The notes under the pieces are model-generated. The model ran no database searches and was not told where the DNA came from. It saw nothing but the letters and a program-made list of their open reading frames with translations. This document shows, one piece after another, positions 61,953-64,000 of a stretch of DNA of 64,000 nucleotides; positions within the stretch are counted from its first letter, which is position 1; each line of letters begins with the position of its first letter. This DNA is from Nemorincola sp044225795 (GTDB taxonomy: Bacteria > Bacteroidota > Bacteroidia > Chitinophagales > Chitinophagaceae): assembly GCA_044225795.1 (NCBI GenBank), contig JBGAIF010000003.1, positions 310,001 to 374,000 on the forward strand, given 5' to 3'. A program made the position numbers and the translations under genes.

Positions 61953-62654
61953 TTACTGTTCATTAAACAGCCGGGCAATGAAGAAGGCAGCGGCAGCAGC
62001 AGCAGAGCCTATAAGCATTACCCTTATGGCACCCTTGAGCGGTGGCTGGCCTGTGGCTTTCGACTTAAAGTAGCCAAATATGAACAGGCAGATGACCGTG
62101 ATGACAGCAGACCATTTAAGGCCCTCTATGGGTGTGGCTGTAAAGAAATACGGAGTCAAAGGTACCAACCCGCCGACAATATAGGAAACGCCTATGTTCA
62201 GTGCGCTGTTCCTCGCTCTTTTCGGATCGGGTTTTTCCAGTCCCAGTTCGTACCGCATCATAAAGTCCACCCATTTCTGCTTGTCTTTGGCCATTTCGTC
62301 CACTATCAGCTTTTGTGTGGATTCGCTCATGCCCATTTCTTCAAATATGACGCGCACCTCCTCTTTCTCCCGTTCCGGCAGGTGATCCACCTCCCATTCT
62401 TCACGTTTTTTCTCGGAGTTGTAGTGATCTACCTCCGTCTTACCCGCAAGGTAGCCGCCCAGGCCCATGGCAATAGAGCCAGCAGCTATCTCGGCCAGTC
62501 CTGCCACCACAACGATATGCGTATTCTGCACAGCGCCGCTCAAGCCCGCCGCCAGCGCGAATGGCACGGTTAGCCCGTCGCTCATGCCAATAACTATGTC
62601 GGTCACCAGTTCTGAACCGTGGAAGTGCTCTTCATTGTGTTTGTGGTCTGCCAT
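61953..62654 (-). CDS. VIT1/CCC1-like metal transporter
   Basis: 233 residues. GMSDGLTVPFALAAGLSGA (helix 1 metal-site region) and GLAEIAAGSIAMGLGGYLAGKTE are the family signatures. A helical cytoplasmic hairpin (about 90-150: VRVIFEEMGMSESTQKLIVD, MMRYELGLEKPDPKRARNSA) with acid and His residues binds metal; three more helices follow. Members move Fe(II) or Mn(II) out of the cytosol. First gene of the pair with marC-like. Confidence 0.93.
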   Translation of the reverse strand: MADHKHNEEHFHGSELVTDIVIGMSDGLTVPFALAAGLSGAVQNTHIVVVAGLAEIAAGSIAMGLGGYLAGKTEVDHYNSEKKREEWEVDHLPEREKEEVRVIFEEMGMSESTQKLIVDEMAKDKQKWVDFMMRYELGLEKPDPKRARNSALNIGVSYIVGGLVPLTPYFFTATPIEGLKWSAVITVICLFIFGYFKSKATGQPPLKGAIRVMLIGSAAAAAAFFIARLFNEQ

Positions 62655-62723
62655 AATGCTGTATTTGATGTACGAAAGTAGAAAAAATCATAGTAGGCAC
62701 AGATGACAGGAGTCAGTATGATA

Positions 62724-64000
62724 TTACTTCACCTCGTGCATCAGCTTGCGGATAAGCGGGGACAGCACTATAAGTGCGGCACCGGCTATCAGCGCATATA
62801 CTGCCAGTTGCTTATACCCATCGGTATAGGCCATCAGTTTATCCAGTTGCGTAGCGCCAGCCTTGGTATTTGACATTCCCGCACCCAGCAAGCCTGCTGC
62901 ATACTGTCCGTAGGCGCTGGCCAGGAACCACATGCCCATCATCATGCCATGAAGCGGCTTGGGTGCCAGTGTGGTCATCAGCGACAAGCCGATAGGAGAG
63001 AGGCACAACTCGCCCAATGTGCTGGTGAGATAGGCCAGTGTGAAGATATCGAGTGAGGCTTTGCCGGACGAATCGGCAAAGAAACGGTTGTAGTAATAGA
63101 GGTAAAAGGAAACGGCGACGAAAAGGAAGCCAATTCCGAATTTGATCACCGTATTGGGTTCCGCTTTGCGCCTCGATAGCCACAGCCACAGCAGTCCGAT
63201 AAGGGGGCTGAGTACCACCACGAAAACAGAATTGGACGAATTGTTGACCGCGTTGGGGTCCATGTGAATGCCCAGCACGGTATCGTGGAGGTTATTGAGC
63301 GCGAACAGGCTTAGTGATCCACCGGCCTGCTCAAAGAATGCCCAGAAGAAGATGCTGAAGATAATGAAGATCATGGCGGCGATCATTTTCTGTTTCGCGT
63401 TCTTGTCCGACAGACGGCTGATCTCATAAATGATATAGAGCAAGGCTATAGGCCCAACTATGTACATGAAATAATCGGTGTACTGGCTGTTCTTTACCAG
63501 CAGGTAGGTGAGCGGCAGTGCTATAAGCGAACCGAGGTAAACCAGTATGTCATTGCGGAGTATTTTTTTGGGAGACAGCTTGCCGGCCATTGGTGGCAGG
63601 CCGATAGGGCCGAGTGTACGTCTCGTGAAGATGAATATGAACAGGCCAATGGCCATGCCTATGCCCGCCAGTCCGAAAGCGAGGTTCCAGGAATATTGTT
63701 TTGCTACAACGATACAGAGCCAGCCACCCAGCAGCGCGCCGATATTGATACCCGAATAGAACAGTCCGAAGCCCGCATCACGCCGGGTATCTCCCTCCTT
63801 ATACAGGCTGCCTACCATGGATGATATGTTGGGCTTGAAAAAGCCGGTGCCTATTATGGTGAAGCTGATACCTATGTAATAAAGTTCTTTGGGCGCTGCC
63901 GCAAGGATGAAGCTGCCTGCCATCATCAGCAGTCCGCCCCAGAAGATAGATTTACGGAAGCCCAGCAGCTTATCTGCAAACAACCCGCCCACAAACGTCA
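62724..64000 (-). CDS. POT/PTR-family proton-dependent peptide transporter, N-terminus cut by the right edge
   Basis: The frame is open to the right edge (about 425 codons seen). TFVGGLFADKLLGFRKSIFW is the helix-2 motif of MFS peptide transporters; FKPNISSMVGSLYKEGDTRRDAGFGLFYSGINIGAL (shown in two parts by family: FKPNISSMVG and DAGFGLFYSGIN) is the PTR signature. Later IFWAFFEQAGGSLSLFA and LSTLGELCLSPIGLSLMTTL-like helices complete the set. Takes up di- and tripeptides with protons. The first 60-80 residues, with the ExxER motif, lie outside. Confidence 0.93.
   Translation of the reverse strand, partial: TFVGGLFADKLLGFRKSIFWGGLLMMAGSFILAAAPKELYYIGISFTIIGTGFFKPNISSMVGSLYKEGDTRRDAGFGLFYSGINIGALLGGWLCIVVAKQYSWNLAFGLAGIGMAIGLFIFIFTRRTLGPIGLPPMAGKLSPKKILRNDILVYLGSLIALPLTYLLVKNSQYTDYFMYIVGPIALLYIIYEISRLSDKNAKQKMIAAMIFIIFSIFFWAFFEQAGGSLSLFALNNLHDTVLGIHMDPNAVNNSSNSVFVVVLSPLIGLLWLWLSRRKAEPNTVIKFGIGFLFVAVSFYLYYYNRFFADSSGKASLDIFTLAYLTSTLGELCLSPIGLSLMTTLAPKPLHGMMMGMWFLASAYGQYAAGLLGAGMSNTKAGATQLDKLMAYTDGYKQLAVYALIAGAALIVLSPLIRKLMHEVK

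Noticed and set aside
61647..62573. 308-codon plus-strand frame with His/Gln/Tyr-rich product
   Set aside because: Lies antisense to the marC-like and VIT1-like genes, both with clear family motifs.

Overview
The window comes from a chromosome of a Bacteroidota bacterium, most likely of the Chitinophagaceae or a close relative. The signs are a complete gldKLMN block for type IX secretion and gliding, four secreted proteins with type IX C-terminal sorting domains, a long Bacteroidota-type NusB, a subclass A2 beta-lactamase, many Cys-lipoproteins, and promoters of the Bacteroidota form (TTTG or TTG, about 18-23 bases, then TAnnTTTG). No rRNA, tRNA or CRISPR array was seen.

Layout. 1-4.9 kb: a partial Gly-rich Ig-like surface protein, a membrane fatty acid desaturase, a lipoprotein with a secreted partner, and an outer-membrane barrel. 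4.9-10.3 kb: gldK-L-M-N on the minus strand behind a good promoter. 10.3-27.4 kb: mainly housekeeping genes (pfkA, a SurA-like foldase, nnrDE, a class A beta-lactamase, lipB, an APC permease, rhodanese, a type IX cargo protein, a PASTA protein, ddl). 27.5-30.1 kb: a small Cys-rich secreted protein next to a TonB-dependent receptor, probably for a metal. 30-46.5 kb: three more type IX cargo proteins (one a C10 cysteine peptidase), the nusB/DUF1573/yajC/coaE operon, a beta-CASP hydrolase, hutI and an OmpA-like protein. 51.4-64 kb: sucC, a tandem family of Cys-rich mini-lipoproteins mixed with GATGCTTGATGC-type repeats and a four-helix-bundle (IVP/S23) gene, nadD, a YtxH/holin-like envelope operon, a Usp protein, an M13 peptidase, a glutaminyl cyclase, MarC, a VIT1/CCC1-like transporter and a POT peptide transporter cut by the right edge.

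The most unusual part is an AT-rich island at about 46.6-51.0 kb. It has a Zn-ribbon plus PD-(D/E)xK nuclease gene followed, 10 bases later, by a SMEK-NACHT-pentapeptide-repeat NTPase gene. Upstream and divergent is a three-helix membrane protein gene. Two almost identical 20-base palindromes lie about 60 bases in front of the first codon of each divergent unit, with a GC-richer, hairpin-rich spacer between them. I read this as a candidate three-gene anti-phage STAND-NTPase system under common control. The domain calls rest on visible motifs; the system-level reading is inference.
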